The translations under genes were made by a program, and so were the position numbers. The notes beneath the pieces are model-generated. The model was not told the DNA's origin, made no database searches, and was given only the letters and a program-made list of their open reading frames with translations. From Siphonodentalium dalli (Eukaryota > Mollusca > Scaphopoda > Gadilida > Siphonodentaliidae), in contig CP136066.1 in NCBI GenBank assembly GCA_032622095.1, forward strand, positions 91,349,319 through 91,413,318: a stretch of 64,000 nucleotides of DNA, given 5' to 3'. Positions 33,320 to 45,091 of this stretch are shown piece by piece (positions within the stretch are counted from its first letter, which is position 1; every line of letters begins with the position of its first letter).

Positions 33320-34057
33320 GGATCAGCCTAGAGGGCGACTTGAGAGATAAGTTTCTCCCTAAAATGTGCATCTTCTCCCTACTTTTGTCCTTGGGAGAAG
33401 TGACTTCTCTCTTAAAGGTACTCAATCTGATCAGAGGGTCCCCATATCATCAAGATACAACAACATCAATTCTTCAAAATACGTTTTACTTATCAGAATC
33501 GATTAATTAATTTCAACAAAATAATGCTAACCATTGTGAACTATGGTATAAAATTTCCCAAAACGTGTTATTTATCAACATTTTGTTCAAGGAAATATGG
33601 CCGTATTATCACTAGAGGATTCACAAAATTTGGCTGTATTACCACTTGTTTTTAGAGTTATCCATCTTCATCCGCAATTTTGTCTGAGACCGTCCATTTG
33701 ACGACGTGTTTCTAGGCCACAAACAATTGCACATCTCGAGAAATAACAAACTTCAAAAATCGATATCTGATCACTCTGAGCTTTGATGGGTGGGTTCCTC
33801 GACTCGAATCAAATATTTTTTACCCCTGAAGCCAAAGAAATAGTAATTTATATAGGAGATTCAATTCAGATAATGCATACTCATTATTATGGTACTACAT
33901 GTATATATGAGCTCTTGTATTGCATAATTCTTATTTGATCTCAGAAATGTGAGGATGGAGAGAAAATTGAGCTTAACCCTTTACTGTCCATTTCTCTCTG
34001 ATAATCTAATACATGGAGAAGTGACTTCTCCCAATTTGAATTATTTAGGCTATTCCC
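33320..34057. mobile_element. Family H element, copy 2, containing a nested family G element
   Basis: H left part: 'ggatcagcctagagggcgacttgag' to 'gtgacttctctc' (33411). Family G occupies ~33412-33857. The H right part resumes with 'cagaaatgtgaggatggagag', 'tgataatctaatacatggagaagtgacttctccc' and ends 'ttatttaggctattcc'. H copy 1 (25195-25970) has the same right part without G. Confidence 0.55.
33412..33857 (+). mobile_element. Family G repeat, copy 2, nested in H
   Basis: It begins TTAAAGGTACTCAATCTGATC and ends near 'agaaatagtaatttatata'. It matches 763-1190 in reverse orientation. Confidence 0.6.
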
Positions 34058-34218
34058 TGAATGACACCAGGGATTTTTCTAGCCATGCATTTTGGGAAAG
34101 GGTGGTGACCCTCATGGGCCCTTTCCATTGGTATAATCCACCCATACAGGCTTATAATTGGGAACAAAGATACAAGCATTTTCATTATGAAACTCTGTGT
34201 ATAAATCAAACAGTTTAA

Positions 34219-34449
34219 CCCTTTCTATACTGAACACTATACTAAACACTCATTGATGAGTAGTTATCCCGTAGGATGTTTGTTGAACTTATTATTTGAA
34301 CATTTCCATCAATATAAATAGGACTCCTTCTGCACTTTTGGTATCTGTCGTCTGCTTATATTATCTGGACATCCCTCCAAATTACTAATAGACAATTCCG
34401 ATGTACAATTGTTTAACTTGGTGTGATAATCCATTTAGTATAGAAAGGT
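34219..34449. mobile_element. Family E TTAA element, copy 8
   Basis: TTAA at 34215-34218 and 34450-34453. 'tatactgaacac' and 'tatactaaacac' are duplicated at its start. It ends 'ccatttagtatagaaagg'. Confidence 0.7.
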
Positions 34450-34453
34450 TTAA

Positions 34454-34935
34454 TGTATTTCTTAGATTGTTTATTCCTATTTTATGTGAATGGCGCAAGA
34501 CGAATTGAAAATATTAATAACAAGAAGGGAAGTCATGTCTTTTGTTCACAGACTTTCTGCGACTGAGATTTGGGAATTTTGGAGTCAGAAATTGGGAAGA
34601 ACCTGAGTATTTCTTTATTGATAAAAAATAATAACAATCGAGAATGAGCGAAACTCTTCCATGCCCTGTCCTACTTTCTTACCTGTGACATGTATGTATA
34701 AAGTGATTAAAGGCACACATGGTGTTCGGTCCTTTTCAAAAACTTCGATCAACTTAAAAATAGGCTAAGTAACTATACTGGTCACCAATTGGACACATTT
34801 TTCTCCAAACATGTCTTTATTTAGCTAAAAAACTGGTTATCAAAAAGAGAAATTAAATAAAGTTTAGTCTTCAGAATTAGAAGAGCATTAATTTCCCCCT
34901 TACTGAAGCAGCTAGAGTGGTCGTTGATATGTATT
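34454..34935. other. No gene recognised
   Basis: Unassigned non-coding sequence. Confidence 0.3.
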
Positions 34936-35570
34936 ATTATATCCCCACTTTCGAAGAAAATGGGGGGTATACTGGATTGACTGCGTCTGTCCATCCGTCT
35001 GTCCGTCCATCACGCTTTCTCCGTCCGTGTGTCTAGCCATCCGTCTGTCTGTCCGTCCGACCTCATAACTCGAACAACTATGAACCGATGTCAATAATTT
35101 TCTGTATGCAATCTCCTTAGGACTGCCTCTCCGCATGATGCTAATTGCGGTTCGCTCCGACTTTTTTTAAGTTACGCCTCATTTTCGACTTATTTTGACT
35201 TAGAAAATTCTGTCCGACTTAATAACTTTAACAAATATGAACAGATTTCAATAATTTTTGGTATACATGCTTCTCACAATACCCTCTCTACATGATGCGG
35301 CTAGCGATTGGCTCAGACTGTTTTTCGTAATATTACACTTCATTTTCGACTTATTTTGACTTAGAAAATTCTGTCCGACTTAATAACTTTAACAAATATG
35401 AACCAATTTGAATAATTTTTTTCTGTACAAGCTTCTTGTGACACCATATCGATATTATTAGTCCGAATTTTTCTTTAAAGTTAAAAATCTTTTTTGTTGG
35501 GTTTACGGATAATGCGGGTTGAATTTGCCACGGTGGGGGTATGCTAGCACTCGAGTGCACACCTCTTGTA
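34936..35570 (+). repeat. Family L-like repeat, copy 3
   Basis: 'ccccactttcgaagaaaatggggggtat' is followed by GTCC/GTCT words, then two ~190-bp units ('ttttcgacttattttgacttagaaaattctgtccgacttaataactttaacaaatatgaac'). It ends 'gtgggggtatgctagcactcgag'. Mollusc repeats with this start are familiar, but the exact family is unchecked. Confidence 0.55.
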
Positions 35571-35738
35571 AATCTATTTGGAGCAATAATGTACCAAACA
35601 CCATGTGTAGCTCTAATTATCTTTGTTCAACATTAACCATAAACATTAGACTAAAACAACAGTAAATTGTAACCATAATACAACTATAATATACTAGTAT
35701 AACCATTGGTTCATTGGTTCAACAGCAATCGGGAACTA

Positions 35739-35951
35739 CAGTAATGCCCTAAATAATCGACTCCTTAACCACAGCAGAATTATGCGTTACTTTTCAGGAT
35801 TTAGTCGGAAATATGGCTTGTTGCCATTCATTGGAAAGCTCTCACTGAGAGCTTTCCGATGAATGGTAACAAGCCATATTTCCAACTAAATCCGGAAAAG
35901 TTACCCATAATTCTGCTGTGGTTAAGGAGTCGATTATTTAGGGCATTACTG
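35739..35951. mobile_element. Family A palindromic MITE, copy 10
   Basis: A complete 213-bp palindrome with TA on both sides. Confidence 0.87.
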
Positions 35952-36359
35952 TACATAATCTTTGCTTTACTGGTGTTTCGGATTGTGACTGAAGATTCTA
36001 TGGTGTGGCGAAGCTGACAAACATATATACATATTGAAGTTCCCAAGGACTATGATTGGTCACACCGGAAATGATTAGTAAATTGTAGATGAATCAATAA
36101 CATGCCACTCAGGTACCACTGGGTAATTGATTGATTTGTGTGTCGTTCAGGGTCACAGTTATAGGCCAGTGTCCTGTTCTTCGACAGATAAAAATATCGG
36201 GTTTCAGAATATTATTTTGTTTGGAAAGATTTTCTTCGTTGATTTCAATTGACTAACCATCCTGGACAGGTCCAGGCATTGGTACCGGACCGGAATGGCC
36301 TGAACCTGACCAGATTGGACTGCCTTGACAGTGACCAGATCACCTCCGCATATATATAT
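35952..36359. other. No gene recognised
   Basis: Unassigned sequence ending in a TATATATA run. Confidence 0.3.
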
Positions 36360-39300
36360 TATACTAGCAGGGTTACCCGGCGTTGCCCAGGTTAAAGTGA
36401 TGTGAAACCCTCTGTGGATATTTGGTGGGAATAGAGAATACTCTTGCTCTCAAAGTGTTACACGTATTCTCATAAATTGTATATCCAAATGGCATCACAA
36501 AACATGATTCTTACACATGGAATATAAGTAGTGGCTCACCTTGTCAGGTCGGAGGAACTATCATTTTGTTTATCACGTTTAATCCGTCCCACCAATAAAG
36601 AAGTATTTATTTATTTACAACTGCGTATACTTCAGACGTTATAGCATGAAACATGAACATCATAATCACATTAGTTCGAAAAAATAAAAGACGACAATTG
36701 TGTTTTACATACTAGTAGAGATGTATCAATCAATCAGTCAATCATATCAATCTAGTTTATCATATCTTCATGAAGATATACAGATGTTTTAAATATATGT
36801 CCAGGTGCTCCTCTGTTCTGGTGCTATATACTGGCTAATCATTTTCAGTTTAAAAGAAATGATGTTATGCATGTATAGAAGCTACATTTGCCTGACACAG
36901 CGAGATTTTGAGTTGTTTATGTTGGGCGATGAGTCTGTTCTAAAAAATGAAAGAAATCCTCTGTATCGGGCAGATGTACCCTTGTCAGATGTCACTATTG
37001 GAGGATCCTGAAAAGTCATGTGCTACGGACTAATTTTTCCTTTATCTCAGAAGTAACCATATTTGACTGCACACTGTGACCACTATTTTTGAACAGGCCT
37101 GCTCTACATTTCCATATCTCTTGGCAATTGTAACTTTTTTTGTGGAAACTATATTGAATGGGACAGACTCAATCGTGTTATAATATATACATGAGCCATT
37201 CTAATATGCAATCTTCTGACGATTCAAGGTCCCTCAGTTTGAATGAATATATATGTATCTCTTAAATAGATTGATATAAATATACTTTTAATGCTTTCTA
37301 TGTATCTGTGTTGCTAGATCATTATAGGAATGCCCTGATTTCCATCCCCGTATAAATATGACAGAAACTGTTGAGAAGATATAATTGTTCAAGAGACTTA
37401 ATTCGGTCACCATTTGTCGAGATTGTGAAATTGGAATGCCAAAAATCCTTAGAACGACCTAGAGATGGCATTGGAGATGACTATATATAACTTTGTTGGA
37501 TATCGGCGAATTGAACAATCTTATAAATGCTAGTGAATCTCCTTTCGCCATCCATGATCCAAACGACCCCAAATGTGATTTAATTCATCATATCATTAGA
37601 ATTTGGTGGAATTAGTGCTAAATATATTTGCATCAACTTTGGCGCAACTCCCCTCATGCATGACTTGAACCACGCCACTTTTGTCATATTTAAACCACGT
37701 CTATTAGACTCATGCATGCATTATATAATGGAGATGATTATATATAAGTTTGGTAGTAATCGGCAACTAAACATATTCTTATCATAGCACTAAACATATT
37801 CTTATCATAGTTATTACCCCCCCCCCCATCTCTCACCCAGACGGCACCAATTTCGCGTCTTTAAATCACACGTTTATATTCCTCGTATCACGGAGAGGAA
37901 TAATATATCAATTTGGTCGAAATCTGCGCTAAAAATAGCCCCTCCCCTGACAACAACAATGTCACTTTAGAAAATTTTAACCCGCACCATTATCTTACTC
38001 GTAAAAAGTTAACCCCGTTAGACCGCCTTGGTGTCATCTCGATTGTACCCTTAAAGTTATATATAGAACACAGATAGATATTCGCAAATATTTGATTCAT
38101 TGTATCATTTGAGAAGAATGTGTATGAGTTTGATGGTAATTGGCACTAAACATATTTTTATAAGTTTTTGGTGACCCTCCCGTCCCTATTTCGGACTCAA
38201 GCGGCGCAACTTTTGACATCATTAAACCACACATTTAGACTCATTATAGAGATGAATATATATAAAATTTATGAAAATTGGCGAGTATACAACTTCGTAT
38301 CAAATTTAGGGCCACCATTGCATATCTCTCACCCAAAAGGCACCAATTTGGCGCATTTAAACCACACGATTAGATTATTCATATCACGGAAAAGAATATG
38401 TAGGTGTAGGTCAATCAGGTGGAAATCGGCGCTAAACATTTTGTTTATCAATGTTTGTGTCCCTCTCACCCTCTAGGCAGCCCTGACTCGAATGGCCCCA
38501 CTTTTGACATCTTTAAACCACACAATTAGACTCCTGATATCATGGAGATTATTATTTGTAAGTTTGGTGCTAATCCGCGACTAATTTTTTTGTTATCAAA
38601 TTTAGTGCCCACCCCACCCCACCCCACCCCCATCTCTCACCAAAGCAGCACCAATATGACGTCTTTAAAATCACATGATTAGATTCCTCATATCATGGAT
38701 AAGAATGTGTATCAATTTGGTGGAACATGGAGAAAAAAATATTGTGTATAAATTTTGGTGCCCCTCTCCCTTTCAGTGCACCCCTGACTCAAATGACGCC
38801 ACTGTTGACAGCTTTAAGCCACGCCGTTATAGACACCTCGTACCATGGGATGAATTTGTATAAGTTTCGTGGCAATCGGCGACTAAACCAATTCTTACCC
38901 ACCGCCCCCCCCCCAAATATCTCATCACAACGACACCAATTTGGCATCTTTAAATCACACAATAAGATTCCTTGATCATGGAGAAGATCTCAGAAGAATG
39001 TGCATCAATTTGGTGGAATTAGGCGCTAAAATTATTTTGATCAATTTTGGTGCCACTCTCCCCTTCCGGGCATCCCTGATGCGAACGGCGCGACTTTTGA
39101 CATATTTAAACCACACCATTAGATTCCTCATATTATGGGGATGATTTATATATAAGTTTGGTGGCAATCGGTGACAAATTTTTGTTCTGCCCCTCCCCTT
39201 TTCTGCCCCTGACAACAACGGCGTCACTTTAGAAAATTCTAACCCTCGCCATTATCTTTCTTGTAAAAAGTTACCCCTATTAGACCCCTTTTATGCCATC

Positions 39301-39390
39301 TAGGTGGTCCCCTGTGAATTTCTATAGAACACAGACAGACAGACAGACAGACATTCACAAATATAGATATAGATAGTTATATAGTTACAT
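36360..39390 (+). repeat. ~3-kb degenerate repeat with 'CCCGGCGTTGCCC' end and ACAG tail
   Basis: It starts 'actagcagggttacccggcgttgcccaggt', a motif found at the edge of invertebrate repeats (family not checked). It ends with (ACAG)n and 'acattcacaaatatagatatagatag'. Between about 37450 and 39250 it contains ~8-10 imperfect ~200-bp modules with 'ttaaaccaca-gattagactcctcatatcatgg', 'aagtttggtggcaatcggcg' and C-rich 'cccctccc' parts. No intact ORF. Confidence 0.5.
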
Positions 39391-39917
39391 GCTACATTTT
39401 TACACTGGGCAAAATGTCTCAAGTTGAGCCTGAAGCTCAGGTTACTTACTTATCAATTTGATTGACTGAAATAAAGTATGGTACATACTAGATGTATGTC
39501 TTTAATCAAAACAAGATTTATTTCTTTTAAATATAATTCATTGACTGAATTTCTCTGTTAACATTTGAATTGATGACGCGGGTAGAGTAACCCTCTTTGA
39601 TGACCCCATGATATTCTGTGACTGTGTCTAATGTCACTTAACAAACTTTAGTATGAATGATATGTACCACCAGCGGTTATAGATAAAATCTTGATGAACT
39701 CAACTGATAATGAAACTAGAGGTTACAATTACACCTAGATATTAAAAGACCTGCAGTTATAATTTTAAATGCCTCATTAGGCTCCTTTTGAAATTTAATC
39801 TGGTGAAAAACATGCCCTCAATGCCCTGTTTAGGCAATGCAGAGCCAATTTCTCGTTTCTGAGGACAAAAAACTTTGAAAAGCATACAGTACAAGCGCGA
39901 TATTTTTTATTTTATTG
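39391..39917. other. No gene recognised
   Basis: Unassigned non-coding sequence. Confidence 0.3.
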
Positions 39918-39921
39918 TTAA

Positions 39922-40155
39922 CCCTTTGAGTGCCAGGGGCCGATCTCATCGGCCCTAAACCTACAAAATAAGTATGTTAAAGAATATAAGAATAAATTAT
40001 TAAAATTGTAAAAAATTGTAAAAAAAAAAAAAATGTTAGGCCAATGCATTCTCTTATATATGCGAGGCGACCTATGGTCGACTCGCATATATAAGAGAAT
40101 GCATTGGCACAGGGTATTTGGGTTGATACAAAAATTGGACCTGGCACTCAAAGGG
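39922..40155. mobile_element. Chimeric TTAA element: family C ends around a family D' core
   Basis: TTAA at 39918-39921 and 40156-40159. The outer ends (CCCTTTGAGTGCCAGG, CCTGGCACTCAAAGGG) and the inner 'ggttgatacaaaaattgga' are of C type. The core 'ggccaatgcattctcttatatatgcgaggcgacctatggtcgac' hairpin is identical in style to D' (47722-48102). Confidence 0.7.
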
Positions 40156-40376
40156 TTAATTTCTGGGAGATCAGTCAAACAAAGAATTTTAACTTCGCGT
40201 CGGCAAGATCTGGGTGTGATTTCAAATGCCCCATGACCAATATTCCTGACATTGCAAAAAGTTTGTTGATCGATTTATTTTGTCCAAAATCACTCAATCA
40301 AGTGTGTTTATAATACTGACATATTTTTGATAATTTTAAATGAGATTGCAGATTCCATCACGACTTCAACAAGGTA

Positions 40377-40404
40377 CAGTAATGCTCTTAGTAGAGCATT
40401 ACTG
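40377..40404. mobile_element. Minimal 28-bp family A palindrome
   Basis: CAGTAATGCTC and its reverse complement joined by a few bases, flanked by TA. Only the extreme TIRs remain. Confidence 0.75.
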
Positions 40405-40544
40405 TATTAACTCAGTTACCAATTACAGATATGAACTGGTCTGGTCGGTCAATTTTCCACACACTGGTAACAAAATACCACAGTTATTTCTTACTGAATG
40501 AATTTTTCCAACATTTTTAACATGAATAAAAAGTTGCACGAGGG

Positions 40545-40959
40545 CAAGCCTGAGTTTAGTGTGCCTGTCATTTGCAGAACGACGTCCCCAGAGGGTGAAT
40601 TTAGTGACGCTATTCTGCATAATGGGCTAGCATCACCAAATTCACCCTCTGGGGACATCATTCTGCTTAGTCCTCATCTATGGAAGACATAGACTCAGAT
40701 TGAAGTTCCCAAATGGTGAATATTGTGATGTACACCCATTGGGAACCTCAATTATGCAATGTGCCAATTTAGGAATACAGAGAAACTAAACTAAAGAAGA
40801 AATATAATCTATGTGAAGAAGTTTCTATAGAAATCTGATAATAAAGAAACTTTCGAAAGATGAAGCCTAAGCAGAATGAGGTCCCCAGGGGGATAGTGTC
40901 ACTAAATTAACCCTCTGGGGACCTCATTCTGCAAATGACAGGCACACTCAACTGAGGCT
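40545..40959. mobile_element. Family B element, near full length
   Basis: Outer ends 'caagcctgagtttagtgtgcctgtcatttgc' and 'caaatgacaggcacactcaactgagg'. The spacer includes 'gtacacccattgggaacctcaattatgcaatgtgcc', the exact host context that the LINE at 55207 interrupts. Confidence 0.75.
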
Positions 40960-41287
40960 GCATGAAGGAGTTTCATGACTATGTGCTCGCCTGAGAAATG
41001 GGAAATTAATTTGGTGTGGCCTTACATGAAAGTATTTATTCAAATGATTTCATGGCTATGAATATAAATTTGAAAGATATGTCATGCAAAAAATGGGTTG
41101 ATGACTTTTTGGTGTGTATTTCTTTACATTTTTTACCATGTTGACAATATCTGTGCTTCTGTTTTTTGTTTTCTTCTTTGATGTATGATATGTCACAGGT
41201 GGAAGTTAAAGATGATCTATCTCTTCTAGGATGCAATTACAACCACATATATTTAATAATTCCTGATTTTATGACTACAAATAGCTA

Positions 41288-41449
41288 CAGTAATGCTCTA
41301 AATAATCGACTCCTTAACCACAGCAGAATTATGGGTAACTTTTCAGGATTAAGTCGAAAATATGGCTTGTTGCCATTCATCGGAAAGCTCTCGCAAAGTT
41401 ACCCATAATTCTGCTGTGGTTAAGGAGTCGATTATTTAGAGCATTACTG
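41288..41449. mobile_element. Family A MITE, copy 12
   Basis: The 'aatgctctaaataatcgac' subtype, with TA flanks. The right arm lacks its inner part. Confidence 0.83.
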
Positions 41450-41793
41450 TATTTTGTGATTAAAATACTGAATGAAATTTGGTGTGGAAATTCACCACTA
41501 TGACTGCTTTCAATGAGGGGCAATGACTTTGTTTGCGTTTTCCATCCTGGAGTTATCCTTCTTTGTTTAACAGGAAACCATTTTTTTTTTGGTCAGTTCT
41601 TGTAGATATCTCAACCATGGGTTATTGGATCTGAATGAAATTCGGTATGGAGGTTCACCATCATGACTGCTTTCAAAAGAGTGGTCTGATGACATTGTTA
41701 GCATTTTCCATTCTAGATTTATCATTCTTTGTTTATTTTATATTAAATTGGGGTTTCATAGTGCTCATGTTTTAATTTTGAACTGTGGGGGTA

Positions 41794-42215
41794 CAGTAGT
41801 GCCCTAAATAATCGACTCCTTAACCCTTTACCCAACAGAACGGCCATGTGCCAATGCATTCTCTTATATATGTGAGTCGACCTATGGTCGACTCGCATAT
41901 ATAAGAGAATGCATTGGCACAGGGTATAACTGTAACTACCACAATGTGGTCAAGGAGCCGGTTCCAATGATATCCATATTTGTATGGTTCTATTGAGACA
42001 GACCGAAGATATTTTAGGCTGTTGAAGCTTTATTTGGCCGGTTTTGGCCGTTTTGTTGGGTAAAGGGTTAACCACAGAATAATTATGGGTAACTTTTCAG
42101 GATTTAGTCGGAAATATGGCTTGTTGCCATTCATCTGAAAGCTCTCTCTGACTAAATCCTGAAAAGTTACCCATAATTCTGCTGTGGAAGGAGTCGATTA
42201 TTTAGGGAATTACTG
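41794..42215. mobile_element. Family A MITE, copy 13, itself split by a family D' element
   Basis: Left arm start 'cagtagtgccctaaataatcgactcc', then D' inserted at the TTAA of 'ccttaaccacag'. The A sequence resumes 'accacagaataattatgggtaac' and ends 'tttagggaattactg' with TA flank. Confidence 0.8.
41824..42067. mobile_element. Family D' TTAA element nested in family A
   Basis: TTAA at 41820-41823 and 42068-42071. Begins CCCTTTACCCAACAG and ends GTTGGGTAAAGGG. Includes the 'gtcgacctatggtcgac' hairpin. The TTAA is the one normally found within family A arms. Confidence 0.85.
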
Positions 42216-42879
42216 TATGCCAGATCCTGAGGGCCAACTTCTTGTTTTTTAAGGTTTAATAACAGGTCCGGTCATATAGGCTCTATTATCAATGGTATTA
42301 ATTATACCCCTTTCTGTTTTGCACCTGTCCGTCCGTACCTGCGTCCATCTGATGTCTGTTCATGTCATAACTTGAACAGTAGTGTTCGGATCCCAATGAA
42401 ATTTGGTATGAATGTTCACTACTATGAGGACATTCAATAGAGGGTTTCCATGATTTTGTTCGGGTTTTCCAATCTAGGGTTATTCATCTTTGTATATATG
42501 GAAATGTTGGCTTTTTGGTCCGTCCAATGTCTATTCAGGCCATAACTTAACAGTAATGCCTGGATCTCAATGAAATTTGGTATGTTCACCACTATATAAT
42601 GGACATTCAATGGCATATGTTCACATCATTTTGTTTAGGTTTTTCGTTCTATAGTTATTCATCTTTGTTTAGTTGAAAATGCTGATTTTTGGGTCCATCT
42701 GTCTGAGTATATCAGTCATAGGTTATAGGTATGCCCACACTAGGCGGTATGCCACAAAGGGGTATGCACCGGATGACAGTCCATCTCTTGTTTTGTCTAT
42801 ATATAAGAACAGTCAAAATTGCGTTATTATTACCAGTTGATTTTAGAGTTATTCATCCTTGTCTGTTTGAATAGTGTTT

Positions 42880-43127
42880 TGGTGTACACATCTCGAGCAG
42901 ATTATGAAATTGAATGCAATTATTAGTACTCATCTCGAGAAAATAACAAATTTCAAAAATCAATATCTAATAACTCTGAGCTTTGTTTGATGGGTTCCTC
43001 GACTCGAATCAAATATTTTTTACCCCCAAAGCCAAAGAAATAGTAATATAGGACCCTCTGATCGTATTGTTGTTGTTGGAATCTGTTGAGATGGGGACCC
43101 TCTGATCGGATTGAGTACCTTTAAGAA
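42880..43127 (+). mobile_element. Family G fragment, copy 3
   Basis: 'catctcgagaaaataacaaatttcaaaaatcaatatct' through 'ggaccctctgatcggattgagtacctttaa'. The end is intact; the left part is deleted. Confidence 0.6.
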
Positions 43128-43214
43128 ATTTCTGTACAAAAAAAGCTGCTAATCGAGGCCAACATTTTACTTTTACGCAGTAAATATACAAAACACATGT
43201 TATTGCTGGGTAAT

Positions 43215-43320
43215 TAATGTTCAGATAATAAGTTCAACAAATGGCCGATATATAAGAACTTATTATCTGAACAATTTCTTTGGCAACTATTCCTCAATGA
43301 GTATCTTGTAGTAAAGATAT
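43215..43320. mobile_element. Family E fragment
   Basis: The 'gttcagataataagttcaacaaatgg' hairpin and 'attcctcaatgagtat' remain; TTAA ends not seen. Confidence 0.45.
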
Positions 43321-43395
43321 GGTCAAGTCACAAATTTAACCTTAAAATATTGTATATTTTTTAAGCGTAAGTGAATTTCTGACTACATTGACCTA

Positions 43396-43745
43396 CAGTA
43401 ATGCTCTAAGTAATCGACTTCTTAACCACAGCAGAATTATGGGTAACTTTTCAGGATTTAGTCGGAAATATGGCTTGTTGCCATTCATCGGAAAGCTCTC
43501 ATCGACTTCTTAACCACAGCAGAATTATGGGTAACTTTTCAGGATTTAGTCGGAAATATGGCTTGTTGCCATTCATCGGAAAGCTCTCCCTGAGAGCTTT
43601 CCGATGAATGGCAACAAGCCATATTTCCGACTAAATCCCTGAGAGCTTTCCGATGAATGGCAACAAGCCATATTTCCGACTAAATCCTGAAAAGTTACCC
43701 ATAATTCTGCTGTGGTTAAGAAGTCGATTACTTAGAGCATTACTG
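43396..43745. mobile_element. Family A MITE, copy 14, expanded by arm duplication
   Basis: 350 bp with TA on both sides. The left arm (from 'atcgacttcttaaccacag' to 'ggaaagctctc') is present twice in tandem, and the inner right arm ('cctgagagctttccg..ccgactaaatc') is also repeated. This makes a larger four-block palindrome. Confidence 0.85.
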
Positions 43746-44330
43746 TATGTGATTTCAGAGTGACCTACCCAATCATAACTGTGCACTATTGTGTGCCAAA
43801 TAAAGGTACCTGTATGTTTGTTAATTTTATGAAAAAAATCCACCCTACATGATGCTTATTCGGTTCAGCATGTTTTACAAAAATTGATTGCTCTATTTTA
43901 AATTCGATTAACAAATGCTATACATATAGTTTAATTAATAGAAATTGTGGATTTTTCAATCGAGATGTTGCGCACACATTGCAAGTCGACAACGATGGTC
44001 ACATTTTCCCGGGTATGTGTTTTAAGCATGTCAATTGTGAAAACTTGCTTTGTGGTCAAGTCTACAAATAAATTGTTCAAGTTATTAAATATTGAAAAAT
44101 GTTCATCTTCCACATGATATCGACTTTCTGTGAGAATTGATAAGTTTCAACCACACACACTTCTATTCCGTCCTGCTCTATTATTAAATTTTTCAGAAAT
44201 TTCCACCCTGCACTTATATTCCACCCTGCATTTTGATTTAAGCAGAAAAATATAATTATGCTTGCTCATATGAAATGAGATTGTTTTATGTACTCGCATC
44301 TCAACTCATTTAACAGTAATTGTCCCTCGA
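43746..44330. other. No gene recognised
   Basis: AT-rich unassigned sequence. Confidence 0.3.
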
Positions 44331-44770
44331 AAAAAAATTCGGGGGACTAAATATCAGTGGTGTATACGTCCGTCCGTCTTGTCAGTCCCATATGGTTTCT
44401 GACTGATAACTTTAGTTTTAGTTATCTTATTTTTTTCAAATATGGTGTATGGGTAACTCATATGACAATACAGGTCGAGTTGAAATTCGGGTTTCGTCCG
44501 CCTGTTTTTAACGGAGTTATGGTCCTTGTTGACTTATAATTTGACGATTATTTTGGTTTCCGGTGATAGCTTTAGTTTTAGTTAACTGATTGTTTTCAAA
44601 TTTGGTATATGGATTGCTCATATGAAAATACAGGTCAAGTTAAAATTGTTTTTACCAGAAGTTCTTCCGATTAATTTTGCATCCACGTCTATCATTCTGC
44701 GATTCAGTCAAGTTTGAATAAAGCCCCCACTTCAAATGAAGCCACTGTTTTAGGCGACACTGTAGCCGGG
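44331..44770 (+). repeat. Family L repeat, copy 5
   Basis: 'cctcgaaaaaaaattcgggggac' palindrome, GTCCGTCC head, two units with 'tttctgactgataactttagttttagtta' and 'cgagttatggtcctt', ending 'ggcgacactgtagccgggcgacc'. Confidence 0.55.
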
Positions 44771-45091
44771 CGACCTTTTATTTCATCTTGCAGACAATTG
44801 CATGTCATTCTCAACTTAAGAACAATCCCTTGGCATCATGAATGAATATCACGGGGAATTTTGGTATTGTCACACCTCGACACGTCCAATTTAATGGTGC
44901 AGACTATATATTGCATGTAGTCTGGCACTTAACAATCGATCTTTATATGGCTCCCTGTGTTATAGAAGGCTAGACTCAAGTGTGCTTTTAGATTTGGGCA
45001 CGAGACCTGCTAAGTGAAAGAAATATGGCTCCTGGAGGCAATATTAATTTCCTACGCGGTGTATTGTAGACTTCGTCTATTCACACCTTAA

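Larger units (their letters stand above)
41458..42800 (+). repeat. Family L-like repeat, copy 4, split by family A/D
   Basis: Units containing 'atgaaatttggtatg-a-gttcacca-tatga', 'gttt-cattct-gagttattcatctttgttta' occur before (41458-41790) and after (42230-42760) a nested A+D insertion. A GTCC head lies at about 42320-42350. Ends near 'ggcggtatgccacaaaggggtatgcaccgg'. Confidence 0.5.

Noticed and set aside
33313-34074. 11-bp direct repeat 'acaccagggat' near both ends of H copy 2 as a target duplication
   Set aside because: It overlaps the presumed element start on the left and lies several bases beyond the presumed right end; H copies 1 and 3 do not show a comparable duplication.
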